NCBI RefSeq assembly: GCF_003315795.1
Contig: NZ_QMEY01000035.1
Span: forward strand, 1 to 64,000
DNA: 64,000 bases
From: Spongiactinospora rosea
GTDB taxonomy: Bacteria; Actinomycetota; Actinomycetes; Streptosporangiales; Streptosporangiaceae
Reading direction: 5' to 3'
The first letter of the stretch is position 1. Each line of letters starts with the position of its first letter. A program made the position numbers and the translations under genes. A model generated the notes under the pieces. It did no database searches. It saw only the letters and a program-made list of their open reading frames with translations, and had not been told where the DNA came from. Of this stretch, positions 7,024-15,072 are shown piece by piece.

Positions 7024-8064
7024 ATGGATTCTCGCAGCATCCGCCTGGCGGTCATTCCCGGAGACGGCATCGGCACCGAGGTCGTCGACGAAGGTCTGAA
7101 GGTGCTCCAGACGGTCGGCCCGAAGGTGGAGACCACCACCTACGATCTCGGCGCGCGGCGGTACCACGCCACCGGTGAGACGCTGCCCGACGCGGTGCTG
7201 GCCGAGCTGCGCGACTACGACGCGATCCTGCTGGGCGCGGTGGGCGACCCCAGCGTGCCGCCCGGCGTGCTGGAGCGCGAGCTGCTGCTGCGCCTGCGCT
7301 TCGACCTCGACCACTACGTCAACCTGCGCCCGGTCAAGCTCTTCCCGGGCGTCACCACTCCGCTGGCCGCGTCCGGCCCCGGCGACATCGACATGGTCGT
7401 CGTGCGCGAGGGCACCGAGGGCCCCTACACGGGGGCGGGCGGCGCGATGCGGCGCGGCACGCCGCACGAGATCGCCACCCAGGAGTCGTTCAACACGGCC
7501 CACGGCGTGGAGCGGGTGATCCGGTACGCCTTCGACAAGGCCCGCGGGCGCGACCGCAAGAAGCTCACGCTGGTCCACAAGACCAACGTGCTGACCTACG
7601 CGGGCGACCTGTGGGCGCGCACGTTCGACCGGCTCGCCGCCGAATACCCTGAGGTCACCACCGACTACTGCCACGTCGACGCGGCCTCGATGTTCTTCGT
7701 CAGCCAGCCGGAGCGGTTCGACGTGATCGTCACCGACAACCTGTTCGGCGACATCCTGACCGACATCGGCGCCGCCATCGCGGGCGGCATCGGCCTCGCG
7801 GCCAGCGGCAACGTCAACCCCGACCGCACCGCGCCGAGCATGTTCGAGCCGGTCCACGGCAGCGCGCCCGACATCGCGGGCCAGGGCAAGGCCGACCCGA
7901 CCGCCACGATCCTGTCGGTCGGCATGCTGCTCGACCACCTGGGCTTCACCGACGCGGCGGGCGCGATCGAGCGCGCGGTGGCCGACGACCTGGCCGAGCG
8001 CGGCGACGCGGTGCGCAGTACGAGCCGGATCGGCGACGACATCACCGCACGAGTAGCCGGGTAG
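7024..8064 (+). CDS. leuB: 3-isopropylmalate dehydrogenase
   Basis: Catalyses NAD-dependent oxidative decarboxylation of 3-isopropylmalate to 2-oxoisocaproate in leucine synthesis; in the citramalate route the same enzyme handles the methylmalate analogue. It begins MDSRSIRLAVIPGDGIGTEV and carries the substrate-loop VREGTEGPYTG, the catalytic-lysine region HKTNVL, the metal-binding NLFGDILTDIGAAIAGGIG and the NAD-site EPVHGSAPDIAG. Its 346 residues are normal for the actinobacterial type. The ATG at 7024 was preferred over 7018 because the latter abuts the putative -10. A strong hairpin follows 20 bases after the stop. Confidence 0.96.
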   Translation: MDSRSIRLAVIPGDGIGTEVVDEGLKVLQTVGPKVETTTYDLGARRYHATGETLPDAVLAELRDYDAILLGAVGDPSVPPGVLERELLLRLRFDLDHYVNLRPVKLFPGVTTPLAASGPGDIDMVVVREGTEGPYTGAGGAMRRGTPHEIATQESFNTAHGVERVIRYAFDKARGRDRKKLTLVHKTNVLTYAGDLWARTFDRLAAEYPEVTTDYCHVDAASMFFVSQPERFDVIVTDNLFGDILTDIGAAIAGGIGLAASGNVNPDRTAPSMFEPVHGSAPDIAGQGKADPTATILSVGMLLDHLGFTDAAGAIERAVADDLAERGDAVRSTSRIGDDITARVAG

Positions 8065-8083
8065 CCCCGGGCCGCTCACACTC

Positions 8084-8119
8084 ACGCGCATGGCGACCCG
8101 GGAGGGGTGCCATGCGCGT
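8084..8119 (+). terminator. Strong hairpin terminator after leuB, no T-run
   Basis: ACGCGCATGGC (8084-8094) pairs perfectly with GCCATGCGCGT (8109-8119). Four further inner pairs (ACCC/GGGT) are separated by one unpaired G at 8095, and the loop is 8100-8104. It starts 20 bases after the leuB stop. The lack of a U-tract is common for actinomycete terminator candidates. Confidence 0.7.
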
Positions 8120-8369
8120 TCGCATGTCGGCCGAAGGTCTTCGGGACCACCGAAGGTGACAGGCTGTGAGCTTCGTAAGGTGTGACACACCACACGAAGA
8201 ACGTGAAATGTACCGTCACACGCGGGAGACGGCGCAGCGGGAGCCGGGTCACCCAAACCTGGACTCCCAGGCTCTGCCGAATGTCCAGATTATGCAGTAG
8301 CTTTCCGTTACGGCCTGCCTCCGTCGCACAATGGAGTCAGGGCAGACCATCCAAGAGAAGGACCTCGCC
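8120..8369. other. Regulatory-looking gap upstream of ilvE
   Basis: The 305-base leuB-ilvE gap holds the leuB terminator, a 14-bp palindrome CCGAAGGTCTTCGG at 8131-8144, and a larger nested dyad at 8171-8199. A 6-bp stem CTGGAC/GTCCAG occurs at 8259-8288. No convincing gene was found. Confidence 0.4.
8171..8199. promoter_or_regulatory. Nested 29-bp dyad, candidate operator upstream of ilvE
   Basis: CTTCGT (8171-8176) and ACGAAG (8194-8199) flank GGTGTG-A-CACACC (8179-8191), all centred on 8185. Such symmetry fits a dimeric repressor or activator site. It lies about 170 bases before the ilvE start. The regulator is unknown. Confidence 0.45.
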
Positions 8370-9467
8370 ATGACCACCGCTCAGAAGCTCAGCTTTGACG
8401 TGCAGCTCACGGACCATGCTCGCACCGTAGCCGAGCGTGAGCAGGTACTGGCGAACCCTGGGTTCGGCCAGCACTTCACCGACCACATGATCTCGGTCGA
8501 CTACACCGAGGGCGTGGGCTGGCACGACGCGCGGCTGCTGCCGTACGGCCCGCTCACCCTCGACCCGGCAACGTCCGTCTTCCACTACGCGCAGGAGCTG
8601 TTCGAGGGCCTGAAGGCGTACCGGCAGGCCAACGGCAGCATCGCCACCTTCCGCCCGTTCGCGAACGCCGCCCGCTTCAACGCCTCGGCGCTGCGCATGG
8701 CCATGCCCGAGCTGCCCGAGGAGACCTTCGTGGAGTCCTTGGAACTGCTCGTGCAGACCGACCGGGAGTGGGTGCCCACCACCGAGGGGCACAGCCTCTA
8801 CCTGCGCCCGTTCATGATCGCCACGCAGGCGGCGCTCGGCGTCAACTACCCGTCGCGCGCCTACAAGTACATGGTGATCGCCTCGCCGGCCGCCTCCTAC
8901 TTCTCCGGCGGCGTCAAGCCCGTGTCGGTCTGGCTGTCCACCGAGTACACCCGCGCCGCCCCCGGCGGCACCGGTTTCGCCAAGTGCGGCGGCAACTACG
9001 CGGCGGCCTTCGTGGCCCAGCGGCAGGCCGTCGAGAACGGCTGCGACCAGGTCGTCTGGCTCGACGCGGTGGAACACCGCTACGTCGAGGAGATGGGCGG
9101 AATGAACCTGTTCTTCGTCTTCGGCAACAAACTGCTCACCCCCGCCCTCACCGGCACGCTCCTGCCCGGGATCACCCGTGACTCGATCATCACCATGGCG
9201 GGCGACCTGGGGCTGGAGGTCGCCGAGGGCCGCCTCTCCATCGAGGAGTGGCAGGCCGGGTGCGAGTCGGGCGAACTGACCGAGGCCTTCGCCTGCGGCA
9301 CTGCCGCCGTGATCACCCCGGTCGGCACCGTCAAGGGCGCCGACCGCGGCTGGACGATCGGCGACGGCACCCCCGGCCCGGTGACGCTCAAGCTCCGCGA
9401 CGAGCTGGTCGGCGTCCAGTACGGCGCACGCCCCGACACCCACGACTGGGTCCACAAGATCTGCTGA
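8370..9467 (+). CDS. ilvE: Branched-chain amino acid aminotransferase
   Basis: PLP-dependent class IV transaminase that performs the last step of valine, leucine and isoleucine synthesis. The ATG at 8370 follows GAGAAGGA and yields 365 residues, the usual actinobacterial BCAT length. Visible motifs are ELFEGLKAYR near residue 77, the Schiff-base lysine K205 in FAKCGGNYAAA, the EEMGGMNLFFV segment and the phosphate-binding GTAAVITPVG near the C-terminus. It is separated from leuB by a terminator and a regulatory-looking gap, so it probably has its own promoter. Confidence 0.95.
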   Translation: MTTAQKLSFDVQLTDHARTVAEREQVLANPGFGQHFTDHMISVDYTEGVGWHDARLLPYGPLTLDPATSVFHYAQELFEGLKAYRQANGSIATFRPFANAARFNASALRMAMPELPEETFVESLELLVQTDREWVPTTEGHSLYLRPFMIATQAALGVNYPSRAYKYMVIASPAASYFSGGVKPVSVWLSTEYTRAAPGGTGFAKCGGNYAAAFVAQRQAVENGCDQVVWLDAVEHRYVEEMGGMNLFFVFGNKLLTPALTGTLLPGITRDSIITMAGDLGLEVAEGRLSIEEWQAGCESGELTEAFACGTAAVITPVGTVKGADRGWTIGDGTPGPVTLKLRDELVGVQYGARPDTHDWVHKIC

Positions 9468-9484
9468 CGTCAGGGCACGCCTGC

Positions 9485-9513
9485 GGCCGGGACTCGCCCG
9501 AGATCCCGGCCGT
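9485..9513. terminator. Bidirectional hairpin between ilvE and the O-methyltransferase
   Basis: CGGCCGGGA (9485-9493) pairs perfectly with TCCCGGCCG (9505-9513), and an inner CTCG/CGAG extends it. It sits in the 51-base gap between convergent stop codons. No T-run is present. Confidence 0.65.
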
Positions 9514-9518
9514 GGCCG

Positions 9519-10181
9519 TCAGTTCTTCCTGATCAGCGTCAGGCCGTCGGCGATCGGCAGCAACACGCTGGTCACCCGCGCGTCGCCGCGCACGAGGTCG
9601 TTGAACGCGCGCATCACCACCGTGCTCGCGGCGTCGTTCGTCGGATCGGCCACGTTCCCGTCGCGCAGGGTGTTGTCGACGAGGATCACCCCGCCCGGGG
9701 CCAGCCTGGCCATCACCAGCTCGTAGTAGACCGGGTAGCCGGGCTTGTCCGCGTCGATGAAGGCCAGGTCGATGGGCGGATCGGCGGGAAAGCGCGTCAG
9801 GGTCTCTGCGGCCGGGCCCAGTACCAGCTCGATCCGGTCGGCCACGCCCGCCTCCGCCCAGTAGCGCCGGGCGATCGAGGTCCATTCCTCGCTCACGTCG
9901 AAACAGGTCATCCTGCCCCCGGGGGCCATGCCGCGGGCCAGGCAGATCGACGAGTAGCCGGTGAACGTGCCGACCTCGACGATGTTCGCCGCCCCGGACA
10001 TCTGGGCGATCATGGTCATGAACCGCCCCTGCTCCGGGGAGATCTGCATCCCCGCGTGGCCGCCGGTGATCGCGCGGGTCTCCACGGCGAGGCGTTCCAG
10101 CAGGTCATCGGGGGGTGTCGTGTGGGCCAGGACGTACTGGCCCACGGCGGAATCCAGGTAGGTGGCCTTCATGGCGCTCAT
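9519..10181 (-). CDS. O-methyltransferase, class I SAM-dependent (Methyltransf_3 type)
   Basis: A 220-residue protein of the caffeoyl-CoA/catechol O-methyltransferase family. SAM-binding motif I is NIVEVGTFTGYSSICLA, the metal/substrate region is DLAFIDADKPGYPVYYE, and VDNTLRDGNVADP is the family's divalent-metal loop. The start is taken at the ATG at 10181 (MSAMKATYLD); the in-frame ATG at 10172 is an alternative. The acceptor substrate is unknown. It is a single gene convergent with ilvE and divergent from the cimA leader. Confidence 0.88.
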   Translation of the reverse strand: MSAMKATYLDSAVGQYVLAHTTPPDDLLERLAVETRAITGGHAGMQISPEQGRFMTMIAQMSGAANIVEVGTFTGYSSICLARGMAPGGRMTCFDVSEEWTSIARRYWAEAGVADRIELVLGPAAETLTRFPADPPIDLAFIDADKPGYPVYYELVMARLAPGGVILVDNTLRDGNVADPTNDAASTVVMRAFNDLVRGDARVTSVLLPIADGLTLIRKN

Positions 10182-10282
10182 TCTGCACGGGAGGGGGTGC
10201 GCCCGCACGCGTACCGCTCCGTGTCTCGGACTCTGAGATCAATGTGCCAGATGCCGGAGGATGTGGCAGACTGCTAGGCACC

Positions 10283-10327
10283 ATGAAGAACGGTCTGCTC
10301 ATTATCGGCAGGCGCGCCGGCACGTAA
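10283..10327 (+). CDS. cimA leader peptide (attenuator ORF)
   Basis: A 14-codon reading frame, MKNGLLIIGRRAGT, with consecutive Leu-Leu-Ile-Ile codons. It ends 19 bases before a strong intrinsic terminator and 116 bases before cimA. This is the classic layout of branched-chain amino acid attenuation, in which ribosome stalling at scarce Leu/Ile codons changes leader folding. No good Shine-Dalgarno is seen 5-10 bases upstream, so it may be leaderless. It is too short for normal gene finding. The role is inferred; the codons and hairpins are directly visible. Confidence 0.75.
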   Translation: MKNGLLIIGRRAGT

Positions 10328-10346
10328 CAGGACCACGCCGGCGCGC
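10312..10346 (+). promoter_or_regulatory. cimA leader hairpin spanning the leader stop codon
   Basis: GCGCGCCGGC (10312-10321) pairs perfectly over 10 bp with GCCGGCGCGC (10337-10346). The leader stop codon TAA lies in the loop, and the 3' arm abuts the terminator. A competing pair is GGTCTGC (10292-10298, inside the leader ORF) with GCAGACC (10345-10351), which would invade the base of the terminator. Confidence 0.7.
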
Positions 10347-10376
10347 AGACCTCTCACGTCCGTGAGGGGTCTTTTT
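10347..10376 (+). terminator. Intrinsic terminator of the cimA attenuator
   Basis: An 11-bp stem, AGACCTCTCAC (10347-10357) against GTGAGGGGTCT (10362-10372, one G-U pair), has loop GTCC and ends in a T-run (10372-10376) followed by GTTT. It stands 68 bases upstream of the cimA start, so it can only serve leader regulation or block read-in. Confidence 0.85.
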
Positions 10377-10443
10377 GTTTGCCGGAGCGTGCACATGGCG
10401 ATCGAAGATCGACCCGCGAAAAGACCGTCAAGGAGACGAACCG

Positions 10444-12021
10444 ATGGCCGACGACCGCTTCCACGTCTATGACACAACGCTGCGCGACGGGGCCCAGCAG
10501 GAGGGCCTGAACCTCACGGTGGCCGACAAGCTCACCGTCGCGCGCCACCTGGACGGCCTGGGCGTCGGCTTCATCGAGGGGGGATGGCCGGGCGCCAACC
10601 CCAAGGACACCGAATTCTTCCGGCGCGCTCGAACAGAGCTCGACCTGAAGCACGCGCAACTCGCCGCGTTCGGCGCGACCCGCCGGGCCGGAGTGAAGGC
10701 CGCCGACGACCCACTGGTGGCCGCCTTGCGCGAATCCGGCGCGCCGGTCGTGACCCTTGTCGCCAAGAGTCACGACCGGCACGTGGAGCTGGCCCTTCGC
10801 ACGACTCTCACGGAGAACCTCGCGATGATCCGCGATACGGTTTCTCACCTTCGTGCGGAGGGTCAGCGTGTCTTCCTCGACGCCGAGCACTTCTTCGACG
10901 GGTACAAGTCCAATCCAGCCTACGCGCTCGAAGTCATCCGCACGGCGGCCGAGGCCGGGGCCGACGTGATCGCGCTGTGCGACACCAACGGCGGCATGCT
11001 GCCCGACGAGCTGGCCGACGTGGTCCTCGCCGCGGCGGGCACGCAGGCGCGGCTAGGCATCCACTGCCACGACGACACCGGGTGCGCGGTGGCCAACACG
11101 CTGGCCGCGGTACGCGCGGGCGTCACGCACGTCCAGGGCTGCGCCAACGGGTACGGCGAGCGGTCGGGCAACGCCAACCTGTTCACGGTCGTGGCCAACC
11201 TCCAGCTCAAGCGGGGCTTCGACCTCGTACCGCGCGAGGCGCTGGCCGACATGACCCGCATCGCGCACGCGATCACCGAGGTCACCAACGTCACGCCCAA
11301 CTCCCACCAGCCCTACGTCGGCGTGTCGGCCTTCGCCCACAAGGCCGGCCTGCACGCCAGCGCCATCAAGGTCGACCCCAACCTCTACCAGCACATCGAC
11401 CCGGCCGAGGTCGGCAACGACATGCGGATGCTGGTCTCCGACATGGCCGGGCGCGCGTCCGTCGAGCTGAAGGGCCGTGAGCTGGGGTACACCCTCAGCC
11501 CGCAGGACTCCCGGGAGCTGGTCGAGCGCGTCAAAGACCTGGAGTCCCAGGGTTACACGTTCGAGGCCGCCGACGCCTCCTTCGAGCTTTTGCTCCGCGA
11601 CACGGTCGGCGGCGACCGCCGCAGGCACTTCTCCGTCGAGTCCTGGCGGGTCATCGTGGAGCGCCCCGCGGGCGGCGACGTGGTCAGCGAGGCCACCGTC
11701 AAGCTGCACGCCAAGGGCGAGCGCATCGTGGCCACCGGCGAGGGCAACGGCCCGGTCAACGCCCTGGACAAGGCCGTACGGCAGGCGCTCGAACGCCTCT
11801 ACCCCGAGCTGGCCCGGCTGGAGCTGACCGACTTCAAGGTGCGCATACTCGAAGGCACCCACGGCACCCAGGCGATAACCCGCGTGCTGATCACCTCCAG
11901 CGACGACACCGGAGAGTGGTCCACGGTCGGCGTCGACGAGAACATCATCGAGGCGTCCTGGCAGGCCCTGGAGCAGGCGGTGACGTACGGCCTGCTCCGG
12001 GCCGGGCACGAGGGCGACTAG
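10444..12021 (+). CDS. cimA: Citramalate synthase
   Basis: Condenses pyruvate with acetyl-CoA to (R)-citramalate, the first step of the threonine-independent route to 2-oxobutyrate and isoleucine. AAGGAG sits 8 bases before the ATG. The 525-residue protein has the DRE-TIM metallolyase barrel with DTTLRDGAQQEG (residues 10-21), catalytic ALCDTNGG near 177 and metal ligands H207-C-H209, then QGCANGYGERSGNAN. A C-terminal LeuA-type regulatory dimer domain spans about 390-525. Length, the QQEG variant and the C-terminal domain favour the CimA branch over 2-isopropylmalate or homocitrate synthase. The attenuator with Leu/Ile codons supports isoleucine control. Confidence 0.92.
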   Translation: MADDRFHVYDTTLRDGAQQEGLNLTVADKLTVARHLDGLGVGFIEGGWPGANPKDTEFFRRARTELDLKHAQLAAFGATRRAGVKAADDPLVAALRESGAPVVTLVAKSHDRHVELALRTTLTENLAMIRDTVSHLRAEGQRVFLDAEHFFDGYKSNPAYALEVIRTAAEAGADVIALCDTNGGMLPDELADVVLAAAGTQARLGIHCHDDTGCAVANTLAAVRAGVTHVQGCANGYGERSGNANLFTVVANLQLKRGFDLVPREALADMTRIAHAITEVTNVTPNSHQPYVGVSAFAHKAGLHASAIKVDPNLYQHIDPAEVGNDMRMLVSDMAGRASVELKGRELGYTLSPQDSRELVERVKDLESQGYTFEAADASFELLLRDTVGGDRRRHFSVESWRVIVERPAGGDVVSEATVKLHAKGERIVATGEGNGPVNALDKAVRQALERLYPELARLELTDFKVRILEGTHGTQAITRVLITSSDDTGEWSTVGVDENIIEASWQALEQAVTYGLLRAGHEGD

Positions 12022-12038
12022 CGCGGGTCAGGCGCGCT
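12020..12038. terminator. Short hairpin at the cimA/heparinase junction
   Basis: AGCGCG and CGCGCT form a 6-bp stem overlapping the cimA stop codon, in a 26-base gap between convergent genes. It is weak and has no T-run. Confidence 0.35.
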
Positions 12039-12047
12039 GCGGGGCTC

Positions 12048-13736
12048 TCAGGAGAGCGTGCCGGCGGGCGTGGCCGTGAAGGACACCGCGCCGCCGGCCG
12101 TCTCCACCGTGACCTTGCCGCCCGAGCACCGCACCTTCGGGTCGCCCACACCGGGCACCACGACGGTCAGCAGCGGGTCGGCCGAGGCGGGCGAGAGCAC
12201 GGCGGGCGCGGGGGTCTTCTTCAGGTAGGAGGGCGAGACCCATCCCTGGATCGGGTTGTTCGCGCCCCTGACCACCTTCAGCCCGCTCACCGGGCGGCAG
12301 GATGGCAGCGCGACCTGCACGAGCGTGGCCTTCCAGTCCTTGTCCCGCAGCACGACCCGGCCGCCGCCGGGCGCGGCCGCGGTCAGGCCGAGGTCGAAGT
12401 GCCAGATGTTGCTGATCTTGGACTTGCCGGCCGCGGTGTCGAGCACGGCCATCAGGTCATCGCCGTGGTTGACCAGCACCGAGCGCGTACGCGCCACGCC
12501 GTACGCCCGGTCGGTCAGCCGGTAGCTCTGCCGGCTCCCGCCGGTGGACGACTTCACCAGCTTGGAGGGGGTGCCGCCACGGAACGCGGCACCGGCCACG
12601 ACCGGCACATTGTGCGCCTGCGGTGACATGGTCCAGCGGCGGTACGGGGTGTTCTCGTAGGAGTGGAAGCCCACGTCCACCAGCACGTCACGGCCTTGCG
12701 CGAAGTAGGTGACGCCCAGGTGGTCCTCGTGGCCGTGGTACTTCAGGCCGGGGCCGAAGCGGATCGAGTAGAACGCCGAGTCCTTCTCATCCTTCCAGGA
12801 GGAGCGGCCGAAGACGTACCCGGAGCTGCCGAAGACCTTCACCTTCTGCGTGGGGGCGTCGTAGCCCGCGGGCCGTACGTCGGCTCCGCCGTCGCCGATC
12901 GGGACCATGTTGCCGTTGGGCTGCGTGGCGTGCGCGATGAAGGTCTCCAGGGAGTTCCAGCGCTTGGTGATCTGGGCGGGCACGGCGCGGTCGCACGCCT
13001 TGATGTTGTCGATGGCGACCTTGAGCCGCTGGTGCACGTAGATCGCGTAACGCGGCGCCTGCTCGCGCAGCGCGCCCTGGGAGTCGACGTCGAGGATCAC
13101 GGTCTCGGTGAGCCGCCGGATCGCCAGCTTGGACCACTCGTCCCGGCCGTACCGGCAGCCGACGCCGAGCAGCGCGATGTCCTGGTCGATGCCGTGGTTG
13201 TGGCCCTTCTCGTAGAGCCTGGGGTCGGCCAGCATGCGGCCGTGCTCGGCCAGGCTCTTCTTCAGCCAGTCATCGCCGACGTGCTTGCTCAGGCACACCA
13301 GCGCGGGCGCGCGGAGCGCGATGGGGTGCTCCTGCCAGGCGTAGGGGCTGGTGTTCCGGCCGCCGCGCGGGTTGTCGTCCACCCAGTCCTTGGCGATCTC
13401 CCGGGCCCGGCGCAGGTAGCTCTCCTTGCCGTTGAGCTCGTAGTCGGCGACGAGCCTGCCCATCCAGCGCAGGGAGTGGAAGACCATGTCCCATGAGCGG
13501 TTCTTGTAGGGGCTCCATCGCCAGTTCACGTTCTTGCCCACCTTGACGGCGGGCAGCCCGAGGAACGACAGCTCCCCGGCCATGACCTCCTCCGACGTCG
13601 GCGTGGCGGGCAGCCAGTCCCCCTGACACTCCACCGTCCGCTTCACGGCCACGGCCTCGGCCCCGCTCACCACCCCGCCACCGGCCAGCAGCATGACGGC
13701 GGACAACACGAGGGCAGCACTCGATCGGCGACGCAC
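12048..13736 (-). CDS. Secreted heparinase II/III-like polysaccharide lyase
   Basis: A GTG at 13736 follows AAGGAAACTGGC and gives 562 residues with a signal peptide (VRRRSSAALVLSAVMLLAGG, cleavage near GAEA). An alpha/alpha-toroid region follows (LRWMGRLVADYELNGKESYL, GHNHGIDQDIALLGVGCRYG), then a beta-sandwich typical of the Hepar_II_III family (YHGHEDHLGVTYFAQGRDVL, SPQAHNVPVV). These lyases cleave uronate-containing polysaccharides by beta-elimination; the HNHGID and HGHEDH segments probably carry the active site. The substrate is not determinable. Single gene, convergent with cimA. Confidence 0.85.
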   Translation of the reverse strand: MRRRSSAALVLSAVMLLAGGGVVSGAEAVAVKRTVECQGDWLPATPTSEEVMAGELSFLGLPAVKVGKNVNWRWSPYKNRSWDMVFHSLRWMGRLVADYELNGKESYLRRAREIAKDWVDDNPRGGRNTSPYAWQEHPIALRAPALVCLSKHVGDDWLKKSLAEHGRMLADPRLYEKGHNHGIDQDIALLGVGCRYGRDEWSKLAIRRLTETVILDVDSQGALREQAPRYAIYVHQRLKVAIDNIKACDRAVPAQITKRWNSLETFIAHATQPNGNMVPIGDGGADVRPAGYDAPTQKVKVFGSSGYVFGRSSWKDEKDSAFYSIRFGPGLKYHGHEDHLGVTYFAQGRDVLVDVGFHSYENTPYRRWTMSPQAHNVPVVAGAAFRGGTPSKLVKSSTGGSRQSYRLTDRAYGVARTRSVLVNHGDDLMAVLDTAAGKSKISNIWHFDLGLTAAAPGGGRVVLRDKDWKATLVQVALPSCRPVSGLKVVRGANNPIQGWVSPSYLKKTPAPAVLSPASADPLLTVVVPGVGDPKVRCSGGKVTVETAGGAVSFTATPAGTLS

Positions 13737-13892
13737 GCCAGTTTCCTTCCAGGACCGGGACAAAAGGGGGCGGATCATGCTTTCCGACCCGCGAAGCCCG
13801 GGTCAAGTCACGCTGGGCGCATGAGCCACATCGTTATCAGGCTCGCAGCGGCCTTTTGGAATCCTCTCGAACTGGCGTGCGATCAGTCTCGC

Positions 13893-13920
13893 TTGCCGCT
13901 ACACTAAGTAGCTATATAAA
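13893..13920 (+). promoter_or_regulatory. Putative promoter of the double-Uma2 gene
   Basis: TTGCCG (13893-13898), a 16-base spacer and TATAAA (13915-13920) stand about 30 bases upstream of the start codon, in an unusually AT-rich patch. An SD sequence GGAGG follows at 13941. Confidence 0.5.
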
Positions 13921-13949
13921 CACGATGTGAACACACTCTTGGAGGGGTG

Positions 13950-15056
13950 ATGGCCTACATCCACGACCGCTATGGCAAGCTCTGCGAGCTGCTTCCGGAC
14001 ATGCGCGCCGAGCTTCACGATGACCGGATCGTGGTGACCGACATGCCAACGACCGGGGCGCACAATGACGCCTTGTCCGCACTGCTGATGCAGCTCGTCG
14101 GTGTGGCGGCCGCGAAGGGGTGGCGGATCTGGCCCGCGATCAAGTTGTTCTTCGGGCCGCAGGAGGCGCGGTTCATTCCCGATCTGGTGGTCGTCAGGCC
14201 GGATCGCCGGATGTGGGGGGATGACCACGTGTACGCCGAGGACGCGTTGCTGGTGGTGGAGGTGGTGTCGCCGAGCAGCTCACACGACGACCACCAGCTC
14301 AAACCCGCCACCTGCGCACGCGGGAAAGTACCGCTCTACCTGGTGATCGACACCTACGAACAACGCGTACGCCTGCTCAGCGACCCCGGCGAAAAGGGCT
14401 ACGCCACCGAAAGCGAGGCCGCGTTCGGCGAACCGCTCGAACTACCCGGGCCATGGCACCTCACCCTCGACACCACACCCTTCAAGGACTGTGGCGAGGG
14501 CACCGGCCCCGGCCCCCCGGCCGAGTACGAGCGCTACGTCATGGTCTGTGAGCTGCTTCCGGAGATGCGTGTCGAGCTCCACGATGACCGGATCGTGGTG
14601 ACCGACATGCCGACCGTGAAGCACAGCACTGTCGTGTGGCTGCTGCTCAGGCAGTTGTTCGCGCTCATCGGCGAGCGGGGGTGGCTGGCCTGGACCGGCC
14701 CCAAGCTGTTTTTCGGCCCGCAGGACGACCGATACATCCCCGACCTCGTCGTCGCTCCCCCAGAGCACCGCATGTGGGGCGAGGATCACGTATACGCCGA
14801 GGACACGTTGCTGGTGGTGGAGGTGGTGTCGCCGAGCAGCTCACACGACGACCACCAGCTCAAACCCGCCACCTGCGCACGCGGGAAAGTACCGCTCTAC
14901 CTGGTGATCGACACCTACGAACAACGCGTACGCCTGCTCAGCGACCCCGGCGAAAAGGGCTACGCCACCGAAAGCGAGGCCGCGTTCGGCGAACCGCTCG
15001 AACTACCCGAGCCATGGCACCTCACCCTCGACACCACACCCTTCAAAGGGCTGTGA
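13950..15056 (+). CDS. Fused double Uma2-family endonuclease-like protein
   Basis: A 368-residue protein with two Uma2 (DUF820) PD-(D/E)XK domains in tandem, about residues 1-180 and 188-368. Each has a CELLPxMRxELHDDRIVVTDMP-type start, the acid FIPDLVVV or YIPDLVVA, LLVVEVVSPSSS (E of the ExK-like site) and YLVIDTYEQRV. Uma2 proteins are normally about 190 residues and single-domain. They are abundant in actinobacteria and cyanobacteria and mostly uncharacterised. The second half of each domain is almost identical at DNA level. The start is the ATG at 13950; a GTG at 13947 is also possible. Confidence 0.85.
   Translation: MAYIHDRYGKLCELLPDMRAELHDDRIVVTDMPTTGAHNDALSALLMQLVGVAAAKGWRIWPAIKLFFGPQEARFIPDLVVVRPDRRMWGDDHVYAEDALLVVEVVSPSSSHDDHQLKPATCARGKVPLYLVIDTYEQRVRLLSDPGEKGYATESEAAFGEPLELPGPWHLTLDTTPFKDCGEGTGPGPPAEYERYVMVCELLPEMRVELHDDRIVVTDMPTVKHSTVVWLLLRQLFALIGERGWLAWTGPKLFFGPQDDRYIPDLVVAPPEHRMWGEDHVYAEDTLLVVEVVSPSSSHDDHQLKPATCARGKVPLYLVIDTYEQRVRLLSDPGEKGYATESEAAFGEPLELPEPWHLTLDTTPFKGL
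14232..14485 (+). repeat. Internal direct repeat, first copy (Uma2 gene)
   Basis: This 254-bp block recurs 561 bp downstream (14793-15046) with only two mismatches seen by eye (G/A near the start, G/A in the CCCGGGCC/CCCGAGCC region). The preceding domain halves are clearly diverged. Confidence 0.9.
14793..15046 (+). repeat. Internal direct repeat, second copy (Uma2 gene)
   Basis: Second copy of the 254-bp block at 14232-14485, in the same reading frame (561 bp is 187 codons). Near-identity limited to the 3' half of each domain suggests recent gene conversion. Confidence 0.9.
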
Positions 15057-15072
15057 TGAGGGGGGGCAGGGG

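Noticed and set aside
8208..8300. A 30-codon ORF upstream of ilvE that could be a leader peptide
   Set aside because: It has no run of Ile, Leu or Val codons, no clear SD and no T-run terminator before ilvE, unlike the two real-looking attenuators.
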